From: Alistipes sp.
Lineage (GTDB): Bacteria; Bacteroidota; Bacteroidia; Bacteroidales; Rikenellaceae
NCBI GenBank assembly: GCA_017546345.1
Contig: JAFYXB010000063.1
Span: forward strand, 1 to 36,408
Direction: 5' to 3'
DNA: 36,408 nt
Positions 1 to 7,831 of the stretch are shown piece by piece. A model generated the notes under the pieces. That model worked only from the letters and a program-made list of their open reading frames with translations. It did no database searches and had not been told where the DNA came from. A program made the translations under genes and the position numbers. Numbering within the stretch: the first letter of the stretch is position 1; each line of letters starts with the position of its first letter.

Positions 1-1361
1 ATATCGCGTCCGAAGGCTCTGTTGTTATCATACTGACGTGCACCCATCTCCACAAAGCCTGGAGTAACGACATATCTGCGGCCCGTAGTCGCAAACTGCG
101 ACAATACCTCCAAGGCCATACGCGCACCCTCGGGATTAGAGTTATAGGCATCATCGAGCGTGGTGATACCACTCGCACGACGCACACTAAGGCGATGTAC
201 GACCTGCTCAAGCTGACGGATAGCACGGCGACGCATCATAGGCGTCACGCCCAAATGGTTGGCAACGACTGCGCCAGCAACGATATTGAGGATGTTGCCT
301 CGGCCAAGCAGATGCGTAGCATAGCCCGCATCGCTGCTACCCTCACCCTCGATATCGAACGTAGTCTCAATCTCGCCATACGCAACGTTTGTAGCACGAT
401 AGTCGGCCAACTCCGAGCAAATACCGTATGTCACCACATTTGCGCCATAGCTCGCCTTGTCGAGATACTTCGCAGCATACTCCGAATCGAGGTTTACCAC
501 ACCCAAAGCCCCTTTAGGCAAAGCCTCCAAAAGTTCGAACTTGGTGCGTGCCACACACTCCACCGAGCCAAAGGTCTCGAGGTGCATTTCACCAACCGAT
601 GTAACGATACCGATATGAGGATGCACCAAATCGCAGATCTCCTTGATATCGCCCCTCTGCTTTGCACCCATCTCTACGATGAAGACCTCGTGCTGAGGCT
701 GCAGATGCTCACGGATGGTACGCACCACACCAAGCGTAGTGTTGAAGTTACCAGGTGTCATCAGTACATTGTACTTTTCCGAGAGAATGCGATACAAAAA
801 GTGCTTAGTCGATGTCTTACCAAAGCTACCCGTGATGCCGATAATGGTTAGATTGGGCATCGAGCGTAGCTTACGCTTTGCATCGTTATAGTACCAACGG
901 GTGATAGCTCGCTCCAACGGCTGATTAATAGCATTGGCAAGAATAGTCCAATAATCGAGCGTGAGGAGCATCATAGCAACAAGCGTGTAGGCCTCGAAAT
1001 AGATGTGCGTAAGCACAACGACTGCGAATGTGAGGATAAGGCGTGTAGCGATAAGTCGCTTAACACGCATCGTATAGACCAACTTGAGTTTATACTTTAT
1101 CGAGAACTCCGCTATAGCGATAATCAACATCCAGACCCCAAAGATTGACAATGCAACTGAAGAGGTGGTCAATGCGAAGGTTGTCGCAGCAGGGATAACG
1201 AGCATGTTCATATATGAGTGCCACTCGCCCGTCGAGCGCAACCAACGGTTGTAGCGCTCCACACGGTAGCTATTCTGCTGAAACATCTGCACCGAATAGC
1301 GCATCGTAGCCCATAGATATACGAGCCACACGATAGTAAATATGTATAACCAAAGAGTCAT
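1..1361 (-). CDS. Membrane-anchored Mur ligase family protein (MurF-like), 3' end beyond window
   Basis: The frame is open from ATG at 1361 to the left edge, about 453 codons, so the C-terminus is missing. Hydrophobic segments occupy roughly the first 130 residues (starting MTLWLYIFTIVWLVYLWA), followed by a Mur-ligase ATP-binding loop GSFGKTS near residue 178, then EMGAKQRGDI, and the MurF-type C-terminal motif DDAYNSNP near residue 400. Family knowledge: Mur ligases couple ATP hydrolysis to amide bond formation on UDP-MurNAc-peptides, and MurF adds D-Ala-D-Ala. Canonical MurF is soluble, so this membrane-headed form is a variant whose exact substrate cannot be told from sequence. It starts 3 bp after the stop of the alpha/beta hydrolase gene, so the two are very probably co-transcribed. 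The ligase fold is secure; its identity as the cell's main MurF is not. Confidence 0.85.
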   Translation of the reverse strand, partial: MTLWLYIFTIVWLVYLWATMRYSVQMFQQNSYRVERYNRWLRSTGEWHSYMNMLVIPAATTFALTTSSVALSIFGVWMLIIAIAEFSIKYKLKLVYTMRVKRLIATRLILTFAVVVLTHIYFEAYTLVAMMLLTLDYWTILANAINQPLERAITRWYYNDAKRKLRSMPNLTIIGITGSFGKTSTKHFLYRILSEKYNVLMTPGNFNTTLGVVRTIREHLQPQHEVFIVEMGAKQRGDIKEICDLVHPHIGIVTSVGEMHLETFGSVECVARTKFELLEALPKGALGVVNLDSEYAAKYLDKASYGANVVTYGICSELADYRATNVAYGEIETTFDIEGEGSSDAGYATHLLGRGNILNIVAGAVVANHLGVTPMMRRRAIRQLEQVVHRLSVRRASGITTLDDAYNSNPEGARMALEVLSQFATTGRRYVVTPGFVEMGARQYDNNRAFGRD

Positions 1362-1364
1362 CGC

Positions 1365-2129
1365 CTAATCGAGTTTAAGAAATGATTTCAACGAAGCACG
1401 CCACAACTCCGCCTGCTCCAACATAGCATAGTGGCCAGCACCCTCGGCAACAACAAGACCTGCGTTGGGCATCAGACGCTCCATCTTTCGAGCATCCGAG
1501 ATAGGTGTTGCCGTATCCTTATCGCCCCAGAAGAGCAACACAGGAGCCTTCACCTTGGGCATAAGGTGGCAAAGATCCTCATTTACGCACTTCGATAATA
1601 TGGCACGCATCATAGGCGTTGCGCTGTTGTAGTCCGATGATCCTGCGGCTGCTCGACGCTGCTCGACAAGCATCTGAGCCTTACGTCTGCCGATAAGCAA
1701 TGGCAGTGCATAGCGCATAGCCTTGAAGCTATAGACCTTGTAGTAGTAGCGCCATGTGCGACGAGGTTTTACACCCGCAACATCGGCAAACACAAGCTTA
1801 TTCACCGCATTACGCGAAGCATAAACGATAGCTACTCGACCGCCAAACGAGTGTGCTACGAACGAGGGATACTCGATGCCTAAATGGGCAACGAGGGCCT
1901 CAATCGAGCGAGTATACTCCTCGACACCCCACACCGCCGTAGGCTCATCGCTAAGACCAAAACCCGCAAAGTCGATAGAGACCACGCGGTAGTGGTTCTT
2001 CAACAGCGGTACGGTGTTGGCCCATATCGTACGATCGCAGCCCCAGCCGTGCATAAGTATAATTGTATCGCCCTCACCCTCAACAGAGTAGCGAAGCTCT
2101 ATATCGCCATATTTATAACTTGCGTCCAT
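1365..2129 (-). CDS. Alpha/beta hydrolase
   Basis: A 254-residue single-domain alpha/beta hydrolase with no signal peptide, so probably cytoplasmic. The oxyanion region is HGWGCD (27-32). The nucleophile elbow is AHSFGG with Ser94, the acid is probably Asp205 in GDKDTATP, and the catalytic His is His233 in GAGHYAML. A cap insertion lies about 120-180 and is rich in aromatic and basic residues. The substrate is unknown; esterase, thioesterase or lactonase activity are all possible. It lies directly upstream of the membrane-anchored Mur ligase with a 3 bp gap, which suggests, without proving, a cell-envelope role. The ATG at 2129 is the only start that keeps the first beta-strands, and a promoter -7 element lies very close to it. 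Confidence 0.88.
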   Translation of the reverse strand: MDASYKYGDIELRYSVEGEGDTIILMHGWGCDRTIWANTVPLLKNHYRVVSIDFAGFGLSDEPTAVWGVEEYTRSIEALVAHLGIEYPSFVAHSFGGRVAIVYASRNAVNKLVFADVAGVKPRRTWRYYYKVYSFKAMRYALPLLIGRRKAQMLVEQRRAAAGSSDYNSATPMMRAILSKCVNEDLCHLMPKVKAPVLLFWGDKDTATPISDARKMERLMPNAGLVVAEGAGHYAMLEQAELWRASLKSFLKLD

Positions 2130-2134
2130 AAATG

Positions 2135-2142
2135 CAAAGATA
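2135..2142 (-). promoter_or_regulatory. Candidate -7 promoter element for the hydrolase/Mur ligase pair
   Basis: On the minus strand these bases read TATCTTTG, a full match to the Bacteroidetes -7 consensus TAnnTTTG. No good -33 TTTG is seen 19-21 nt upstream. The element ends 6 nt before the ATG at 2129, so the transcript would have almost no leader. It could be a chance match. Confidence 0.45.
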
Positions 2143-2197
2143 GATAAAAAAGCTGAAACTTATCTTTAATAATTCGACTTTTTACACCGCTCTACGC

Positions 2198-2230
2198 AAA
2201 AAATATGGGGCTATTCCGAAGAATAACCCC
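2198..2230 (-). terminator. Rho-independent terminator of the RibH-like gene
   Basis: On the minus strand a 10 bp stem (GGGGTTATTC with GAATAGCCCC, one G-U pair) closes a TTCG tetraloop. It is followed by AT and a run of T (A-run at 2198-2203 on the plus strand). It lies 63 bp after the stop at 2293 and before the hydrolase gene, separating the two minus-strand units. Confidence 0.85.
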
Positions 2231-2292
2231 AAAGTGTTACGATGTCTACCGTTGGTGTGGCGTACGACTCCACAACTCCCACATAGTCTTAA

Positions 2293-2736
2293 CTATGATA
2301 TGTGTGGAGCAGCGAGATTTTCTGGCGCATTAAGCTCCATATCGTTCTGCATGGCAATCATCTCGACGATATTTGCCGCAGTCTCACGACCACCAATCGT
2401 TACGACCATATTCCACTGTAACTGAATCTGCACAATGCCATTCATCAACGAGAGCATACCCATAACCCTATTCTCGGGAGCAAGGATAATCACTCCATCG
2501 ACATCGGTATACTCAGCAAAGAACTGCGTAGCGATAACCACATCATGCAGCTTTGGCACCGTGCGTACCACGATATTTTGTGGAGAGCAACCCAAATCCG
2601 AAAGCTCGCTGATAGCAGCGATAAGGTGGGTATCGACAAACTCCTCAAACTCGCGGACTACGACCACGCCAAACTTCATGTTTGTCGCAGAGCCCTCGAC
2701 TGTAGCAACCTCGATATTCATTCTCTCGTCGTTCAC
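2293..2736 (-). CDS. Lumazine synthase (RibH)-like protein lacking the catalytic loop
   Basis: A 147-residue protein that follows the lumazine synthase pattern: FGVVVVREFEEF at 22-33, LGCSPQNIVVRTVP at 48-61, an HDVVIATQFFAE helix at 64-75, VDGVIILAP at 79-87, and NGIVQIQLQ then VVTIGGRETAANIVE near the end. In RibH the stretch after VxxLG normally carries an IRG-x-T-x-H-F/Y segment with the catalytic histidine. Here VIILAPENRV runs straight into the next helix, about six residues short, with no histidine. The usual RFN near the N-terminus is also changed to REF. It is downstream of a TPR gene and next to recF, an order I recall for ribH in Bacteroidetes. It may be a structural or regulatory relic, and ribH activity would have to come from elsewhere. 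Confidence 0.7.
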   Translation of the reverse strand: MNDERMNIEVATVEGSATNMKFGVVVVREFEEFVDTHLIAAISELSDLGCSPQNIVVRTVPKLHDVVIATQFFAEYTDVDGVIILAPENRVMGMLSLMNGIVQIQLQWNMVVTIGGRETAANIVEMIAMQNDMELNAPENLAAPHIS

Positions 2737-2771
2737 GACTTACGGCAAATAAAGTCTTGAGTATCGTCTAA

Positions 2772-3413
2772 TTACTTAGAGATGTACTTAGTGTAAGCGC
2801 GAGCCTGCTCAGGATACTTAGCAACGATATCCTTGTAGCACTGCTCAGCCTTAGCCTCGTCACCCATAGCTGCGTAAACCAACGCAAGCTTCTGAGCACC
2901 CTCAGTGTAGGTTACAGGGTCGTTGCTGCATGCCATAGACTCGAGGTAGAGTGCCTCAGCGCTCTGCAAGTCGTTCTGCTCTACTGCCAAGTCGCCACGA
3001 AGCATCAACACCAAAGCGTTGATAATCTCACCTGCAGCACCCTTTGCATTGTTGTACTTCTCAAGATAGAGCTTTGCGTTCTCCATGTCGCCAGCCTCGA
3101 GGTATGCAGCACCTGCAAGGTAAGCAGCTGTGTTACCAGCCTTAGTCTTGCCATACTCCTCAACAACTGCTACGAACTCCTCAGCTGCGCCCTCACCATT
3201 GAGTGCTACTGCCAAAGCTGTGTCGGCCATAGCCTCACGCTTAGCGTCGCGGTTCTCGGCGATGCTTGATACGAGGAAGAAGCCAATAGCGATAACTGTA
3301 ATGCAACCAAGACCTGTGAGGAGCTTGTTACCATACTTGTCAAAGAAGAGTTCCAACTTACCTTTGGTCTCTACCATAATGTCGTTCTCGGGCTGATGTA
3401 CTTTGTTTGTCAT
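2772..3413 (-). CDS. Tetratricopeptide-repeat membrane-anchored protein (YfgM-like layout)
   Basis: A 213-residue protein with a short cytoplasmic head, one membrane segment at about 34-52 (LLTGLGCITVIAIGFFLVSS) and a helical periplasmic part. That part has TPR-like repeats: an AAYLAGAAYLEAGDMENAKL unit near 95-115, a DLAVEQNDLQSAEALYLES unit near 140-160 and an LALVYAAMGDEAKAEQCYKD unit near 178-198. This layout resembles YfgM-type proteins that help envelope protein folding or complex assembly; that role is an inference. The RibH-like gene follows 35 bp downstream, so they probably form one transcript. It is divergent from recF. Confidence 0.85.
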   Translation of the reverse strand: MTNKVHQPENDIMVETKGKLELFFDKYGNKLLTGLGCITVIAIGFFLVSSIAENRDAKREAMADTALAVALNGEGAAEEFVAVVEEYGKTKAGNTAAYLAGAAYLEAGDMENAKLYLEKYNNAKGAAGEIINALVLMLRGDLAVEQNDLQSAEALYLESMACSNDPVTYTEGAQKLALVYAAMGDEAKAEQCYKDIVAKYPEQARAYTKYISK

Positions 3414-3480
3414 AGTTAGTTTATTTTTTAATTATTACGTTTGCTAATATTGCGCTCCTTGCGTTATGCAATTCAACCTG

Positions 3481-3488
3481 CAAAATTA
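3481..3488 (-). promoter_or_regulatory. Candidate -7 element for the TPR/RibH-like unit
   Basis: The minus strand reads TAATTTTG, matching TAnnTTTG, about 67 nt upstream of the ATG at 3413. No clear -33 TTTG at the right distance was found, so the call rests on the -7 box and on its place in the divergent intergenic region. Confidence 0.4.
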
Positions 3489-3548
3489 AAACAAATAGTT
3501 CTAATTTCATAGCTTTAACACGAAAAAAAACGCTATTTAACAAATTAG

Positions 3549-3580
3549 CTTGCACCAAAGCGCAAAAAGTGGTATTTTTG
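3549..3580 (+). promoter_or_regulatory. Bacteroidetes-type promoter of recF
   Basis: A -33 element CTTG (3549-3552, one mismatch to TTTG) is separated by 20 nt from a -7 element TATTTTTG (3573-3580, full match to TAnnTTTG). The inferred transcription start is about 3586, leaving a leader of roughly 12 nt before the ATG at 3599. This also argues against translation from the upstream ATG at 3569, which would lie before the transcript start. Confidence 0.7.
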
Positions 3581-3598
3581 TTCGATAAAGAAACGCGT

Positions 3599-4687
3599 AT
3601 GAGACTCGAGAATCTATCTATAATAAACTTCAAGAACATCGCAGAGGAGCGTTTGGAGCTCTCCGAAGGCATAAACTGCTTCGTGGGGCACAATGGCGCA
3701 GGCAAGACCAACATTCTCGATGCCATCCACTACCTCTCCTCGGCACGTTCGATGCACACCATAACCGATACGCAGAGCGTGCGTCACGACGAGGATTTCT
3801 TCCTTATCGACGGAGGCTTTAGGCGCGATGACGGCCGCCCCGAGCAGGTTGTATGCTTCTATGCTCGCCGCAGCGGTAAGACACTGAAACGCAACGGCAA
3901 AGAGTACGACAAACTATCGGATCACGTGGGGTGTTTGCCTATTGTCGTAGTATCGCCTGCCGACAGCTCGCTAATCAGCGACTCGGCCGAGGAGCGTCGT
4001 CGCTACTTCAACCGCCTGCTATCGCACCTCGACCGCAGCTACCTCGCAGCACTTATGCGCTACAACACGGCACTTGCCGAGCGCAACAAGCTTCTTAAGA
4101 TGAATCCCTCGGAGGAGATGCTACTCATCTACGACCAGATAATGAGCATTGCCGCCGACACCATATTCAGCGTACGAACAGAGGTCATAGAGCGTATGCG
4201 ACCACTCGTAGAGCACTACTACGCACTTCTTTCGAACGAGCGCGAGACGATAGATATGGAGTATCGTTCCGAACTGCAGACTACCCCACTTGCAGAACTT
4301 CTACTCGCCTCACGACGCAAGGATTTTGCAAACGAGTTCACCACATCGGGTGTACATCGCGACGATGTACTATTCTCGATTGCTGGCTTTCCGCTACGCA
4401 AATTCGGATCGCAGGGACAGCAAAAATCCTTCCTCATAGCACTAAAACTTGCTGAATACAGACTTCTTGCCGAGAGCGGACAGGAGCGACCAATGCTTCT
4501 GCTTGACGACCTCTTCGACAAGCTCGATATGCAGCGCGTAGCCGAGCTATTGCGCTTGGTCGGAGGAGATATCTTCGGACAGATATTCATCACCGATTGC
4601 AATAAACATCGCCTACAGCACACGCTGAGCGAGGCAGGTGCAGAGTATCGCCTATTTCACGTAAAGGAGGGAGGCATCGAGCGATGA
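3599..4687 (+). CDS. recF: DNA replication/repair protein RecF
   Basis: A 362-residue SMC-like ATPase, the usual RecF length. The Walker A is GHNGAGKTN at 30-38, the ABC-type signature FGSQGQQKS lies near 280 and Walker B is MLLLDDLFDKLD near 305. RecF acts with RecO and RecR to load RecA at single-strand gaps during DNA repair. The start at 3599 (MRLENLSI) is preferred over 3569 because the family begins with this strand and the promoter lies between the two ATGs. It overlaps the following DUF721 gene by 4 bp (ATGA), so translation is coupled. recF followed by a DUF721 gene is common in bacteria. Confidence 0.96.
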   Translation: MRLENLSIINFKNIAEERLELSEGINCFVGHNGAGKTNILDAIHYLSSARSMHTITDTQSVRHDEDFFLIDGGFRRDDGRPEQVVCFYARRSGKTLKRNGKEYDKLSDHVGCLPIVVVSPADSSLISDSAEERRRYFNRLLSHLDRSYLAALMRYNTALAERNKLLKMNPSEEMLLIYDQIMSIAADTIFSVRTEVIERMRPLVEHYYALLSNERETIDMEYRSELQTTPLAELLLASRRKDFANEFTTSGVHRDDVLFSIAGFPLRKFGSQGQQKSFLIALKLAEYRLLAESGQERPMLLLDDLFDKLDMQRVAELLRLVGGDIFGQIFITDCNKHRLQHTLSEAGAEYRLFHVKEGGIER

Positions 4688-4974
4688 AACGTAGCAACAC
4701 CGTAAGAATTGGCGAGGTACTCGACGAGTTCTTCAAGCGACCATACGTCGCAGCGAAACTCGCCGAAGGACACCTACCCGACTATTGGCGCGAGGTGGTG
4801 GGCCCCTATGCTGCCGACCACACCATCGAGCTCCGTCTCGAAAACCATATACTCCACGTGCGTATGGCTTCGAGCGTGTTACGCCAGGAGCTATTCTTCC
4901 ACCGCGAAGATATTATGAATCGTCTAAACGCTCGCGCAGGTATGCGTCTTGTGAATGCGATAATCGTCAGATAA
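4684..4974 (+). CDS. DUF721 (DciA-like) family protein
   Basis: A 96-residue protein with typical DUF721 features: an N-terminal helix VLDEFFKRP, LPDYWREVVGP near 30-40, then LRLENHILHVRMASSVLRQEL at 50-70 and a C-terminal LNARAG/LVNAIIVR strand. DUF721 includes DciA, a helicase loader in bacteria without DnaC; DciA function here is inferred from family and from recF. The start codon overlaps the recF stop (ATGA). A strong hairpin follows within about 16 bp. Confidence 0.88.
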   Translation: MKRSNTVRIGEVLDEFFKRPYVAAKLAEGHLPDYWREVVGPYAADHTIELRLENHILHVRMASSVLRQELFFHREDIMNRLNARAGMRLVNAIIVR

Positions 4975-4990
4975 TCACAACAAACCTATA

Positions 4991-5030
4991 AACAATCAGG
5001 GCTATCCCGAAAAGGACAGCCCTGATTGTT
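4991..5030. terminator. Bidirectional hairpin terminator between convergent genes
   Basis: A near-perfect stem of about 17 bp (AACAATCAGGGCT paired with AGCCCTGATTGTT, extended inward by TCC/GGA) closes a 6 nt loop. On the minus strand the single inner irregularity becomes a G-U pair, so the hairpin is strongest there. It sits between the DUF721 gene (plus) and the last lipoprotein gene (minus) and could end both. The flanking T-runs are short. Confidence 0.75.
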
Positions 5031-5059
5031 AGTCATCTAATCGTGTTCCTTGCCACGCA

Positions 5060-7816
5060 TTAGTCAATCTCCTTCTTAGTTGTAGCGTCGATAACGAATG
5101 GCTCGTGGAAGTTACCATCGGGATCAACCCATGTGGTGTAGATTGCCGAAGAGTCCTTCACACCGCGCTTATCCTCGCAGTATACACCTACAAGGTTATC
5201 CTCGCGGCACTCCTTCATCTCATCGTCAATGCGACCATCGTTATCCTCATCGGCATACTCATACCAGATGCGGCTATAGCCATCTGCCGAGTACTCACAT
5301 ACCGAACCGTAGGCTACGATATATGCTATAAGGTCGTTGGTAGTCTCGATATTAACAGGATTACCCTCTGCATCGACATACTCAGACAAGTGATCAGGCA
5401 TCATTGAAATTGAGTATGCTGTGTAGCCCTCAACAGGTGTTACGTACCAAGCAAAGCTAAAGTAACCACCCGAACCACGATCTACAAGAACCTCAACCTC
5501 AACCTCGGGCTTACCCACGCTCCAATCCTTGTGGCCCTGAGGAACAACGCCACCGAGATCGATAGTAGGCTTAAACTCTACAGATACGGGCTCCGAGAGA
5601 AGACCATCGGCATCGACAGCGGCAACAACTGCCACATACTTCACATCGGGAGTAAGACCCGAAATCTTGATTACGCCATCCTTCTCAGCACGATAGACAC
5701 GTGAGCTCTGGGCATTCATAACGAGGTACTCACCAGCCTTAGCAAGTGTACCACCCATACTCTTCCACTTACTACCATCGCTCTCGGCATAGACATACGC
5801 AAAGCCCTCAGCGCCCTCGCAGGTAGCCTTAAGCTCAGCAAGCGTGATAGAAGGATCGCCAACAACCTCCAACGCAGGAGTTAGGTTGTTATACTCAATA
5901 GCCTTTGTAGTGTACTCCTGGCTGAAGATCTTACCATACTTACCATCCTTATCTACGGCAACAGCCATAAGCGTAAGCTTGGTATTTGGCGTAGCATTGA
6001 AGTAGTTAGCCGTAACCGCACCTGCTGCACGGCTCTTCTTGCCATCATTGAGCAATAGGTCGAACTTAGCCTCATCGTCATAGTTTGCCACCTTGTTCGA
6101 TAGTGCAAATGCGTAGTACATATAGACACGCTCATCTGCAGTAGAGAGCTTCGCAGTGATCTGAGAATAGTCGATAGCTACGTCCGAAACGCTAACCTCG
6201 ATATTACCACCCTCGCTAAAGCCCTTTGTTGTGAACTCCCACTTACGGAGGTTCTGTACAGATACTTCGTTGCAGCCGCCACACTCCAAAATCCACGCTA
6301 CATAGGTAGTATTGTGCGATAGCTCAGCACCAGTACCACCAAACAGGCCCAAGAATGAGCCATTGTAGTCGGCTACGCTCTTAAGATTGAGGTCATCCTT
6401 GTTGTCGCGAAACTCATTGAGGCAGTCGTTTACATTATACGATGCCTTAGGCACAAAGCCTGCGATAAAGCCCTTAGAGCCCTTGAACGAAAACTTAATC
6501 TCGGCATCGAAGAACGATGTAGAAACAACCTCAAACGAAGGTGCGCTATAGCTATAATCCTCAGCCGAAATATCGGTTGCGGCAACGCTCTTCTTACCGT
6601 CATTATCCACCGTAGGGATCACATACCAGAATGTGTAAGCCTTCGCTGCATCGAGATTTGCGCAGAGCGAGGCAGCATCTACATTTGCAGTAAGCTCGTT
6701 ATCGAACTTTACAAGATATGCACCCTTCTGTGTATTGTCGGCCAAATAGCCGTTTGCAGCAGTAGCAGCAGCCTCAGCCGTATAGCTCGCGCTCTCCACA
6801 AGACCACAAACAAGCTCCTCGACGCCAGCACCCACCGAGAGAGTGATCTGATCCAAGAAGTAGTTGTAGTTTACGGGAGTTGTCGAGAGCTTAATGCTTG
6901 CGATAGAAGACATACCATTATTGAAGATAACGATAAGCTTCGCCACGCCCTCACCTACTGCCTCGCCACTCTTAATCGCAGCGCTCTTAGGAGCTGTGAT
7001 AGAGAGCGTAAAGAGTGCCGTCTTTGAGTCGTAGAGTGCATCGCACGCCCAACCCTCGGGCGCAATGACCATTGCATCGGTAGCCTCGACAGCCATAACC
7101 TCGAACTTGCTGGTTGCACCAGCAGCAACATATACAGAGTCATACTCCATAACGATACGGCTGTTCATACCCACCTTCACCTCGACGCCATCGGCAAGTG
7201 TGATAACACAGCAGATAGGCATAGGCTCGCCATCCTCGGCCTCCTGCCAATCAGAGTAGACAACCTCTACATCGCCGATCAAAGTATCGGCAACCGACTG
7301 GTTGTAACCTGTTGTTGTCCACGTTGTGCCACCATCGAACGAAATCTCGATAGTCTTGCCATCAGCCGACACGCGCACCTCGGGAGTGGTTGTCGATACT
7401 GGAACATATCCACCATCAACCAAGATAAACTCCGCCTCGCCATCGTTATTGTACTTAGCCCAGCAAAGCACGCCATCGCCATTCTCCAAAACGGTGATAA
7501 GGTTGTTGGGGACAACAGCACCCTTAGGATATACCGTAAAGACCTTACCGTTAGAGAGCGTAACAACGATGCTTCCGTCGGCCTTTGTCTCGATATTCGT
7601 AATTGAGATCTTACCCGATACAAGCTCCTTGAGGGCATTAATCTCGGTATTTAGGCTCTCCTCCAACTCGGCGAGATCCTTCTTAATCTGCTCCAACTCC
7701 TTGCGCACGAAGCTATCGTCATAGGCCTCAGAGCAAGAGACTGTGGGGAGTAGCAGCATTGCAACTGCTGCTACGTAACCCACCATTCTGCTAATATTTT
7801 TAAGCAACTTATTCAT
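5060..7816 (-). CDS. DUF4988-like surface lipoprotein, paralogue 3 of 3
   Basis: A 918-residue lipoprotein. A signal peptide ends in LPTVSC with Cys28 as the lipidation site, followed by SEAYDDS, an acidic stretch like the Bacteroidetes surface-export signal. A coiled coil (about 35-68, LEQIKKDLAELEESLNTEI) leads into a beta-rich DUF4988-like head with SNGKVFTVYPKG, then FDGGTTWTTTGY and VKVGMNSR. The rest looks like repeated Ig/Fn3-like beta domains, ending in TTWVDPDGNFHEP. There are no catalytic motifs. It is closely related along its whole length to the two genes upstream and follows the middle copy after 15 bp. It is probably an outer-surface binding or adhesion protein; the ligand is unknown. 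The DUF4988 name is from memory of the coiled-coil/SNG/YPKG pattern. Confidence 0.8.
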   Translation of the reverse strand: MNKLLKNISRMVGYVAAVAMLLLPTVSCSEAYDDSFVRKELEQIKKDLAELEESLNTEINALKELVSGKISITNIETKADGSIVVTLSNGKVFTVYPKGAVVPNNLITVLENGDGVLCWAKYNNDGEAEFILVDGGYVPVSTTTPEVRVSADGKTIEISFDGGTTWTTTGYNQSVADTLIGDVEVVYSDWQEAEDGEPMPICCVITLADGVEVKVGMNSRIVMEYDSVYVAAGATSKFEVMAVEATDAMVIAPEGWACDALYDSKTALFTLSITAPKSAAIKSGEAVGEGVAKLIVIFNNGMSSIASIKLSTTPVNYNYFLDQITLSVGAGVEELVCGLVESASYTAEAAATAANGYLADNTQKGAYLVKFDNELTANVDAASLCANLDAAKAYTFWYVIPTVDNDGKKSVAATDISAEDYSYSAPSFEVVSTSFFDAEIKFSFKGSKGFIAGFVPKASYNVNDCLNEFRDNKDDLNLKSVADYNGSFLGLFGGTGAELSHNTTYVAWILECGGCNEVSVQNLRKWEFTTKGFSEGGNIEVSVSDVAIDYSQITAKLSTADERVYMYYAFALSNKVANYDDEAKFDLLLNDGKKSRAAGAVTANYFNATPNTKLTLMAVAVDKDGKYGKIFSQEYTTKAIEYNNLTPALEVVGDPSITLAELKATCEGAEGFAYVYAESDGSKWKSMGGTLAKAGEYLVMNAQSSRVYRAEKDGVIKISGLTPDVKYVAVVAAVDADGLLSEPVSVEFKPTIDLGGVVPQGHKDWSVGKPEVEVEVLVDRGSGGYFSFAWYVTPVEGYTAYSISMMPDHLSEYVDAEGNPVNIETTNDLIAYIVAYGSVCEYSADGYSRIWYEYADEDNDGRIDDEMKECREDNLVGVYCEDKRGVKDSSAIYTTWVDPDGNFHEPFVIDATTKKEID

Positions 7817-7831
7817 AGTTATCTATATTAT

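Noticed and set aside
195..851. A 218-codon open frame on the plus strand near the left edge
   Set aside because: It lies wholly opposite the Mur ligase frame, which has clear family motifs, and its own translation shows no recognisable pattern.
3569..3598. Upstream ATG of recF giving a protein 10 residues longer
   Set aside because: The promoter -7 box (3573-3580) overlaps this start, and RecF proteins begin with the MRLENLSI-like strand.
3421..3726. A 101-codon minus-strand frame over the recF start
   Set aside because: It covers the recF promoter and the RecF Walker A region in antisense and has no sensible protein features.
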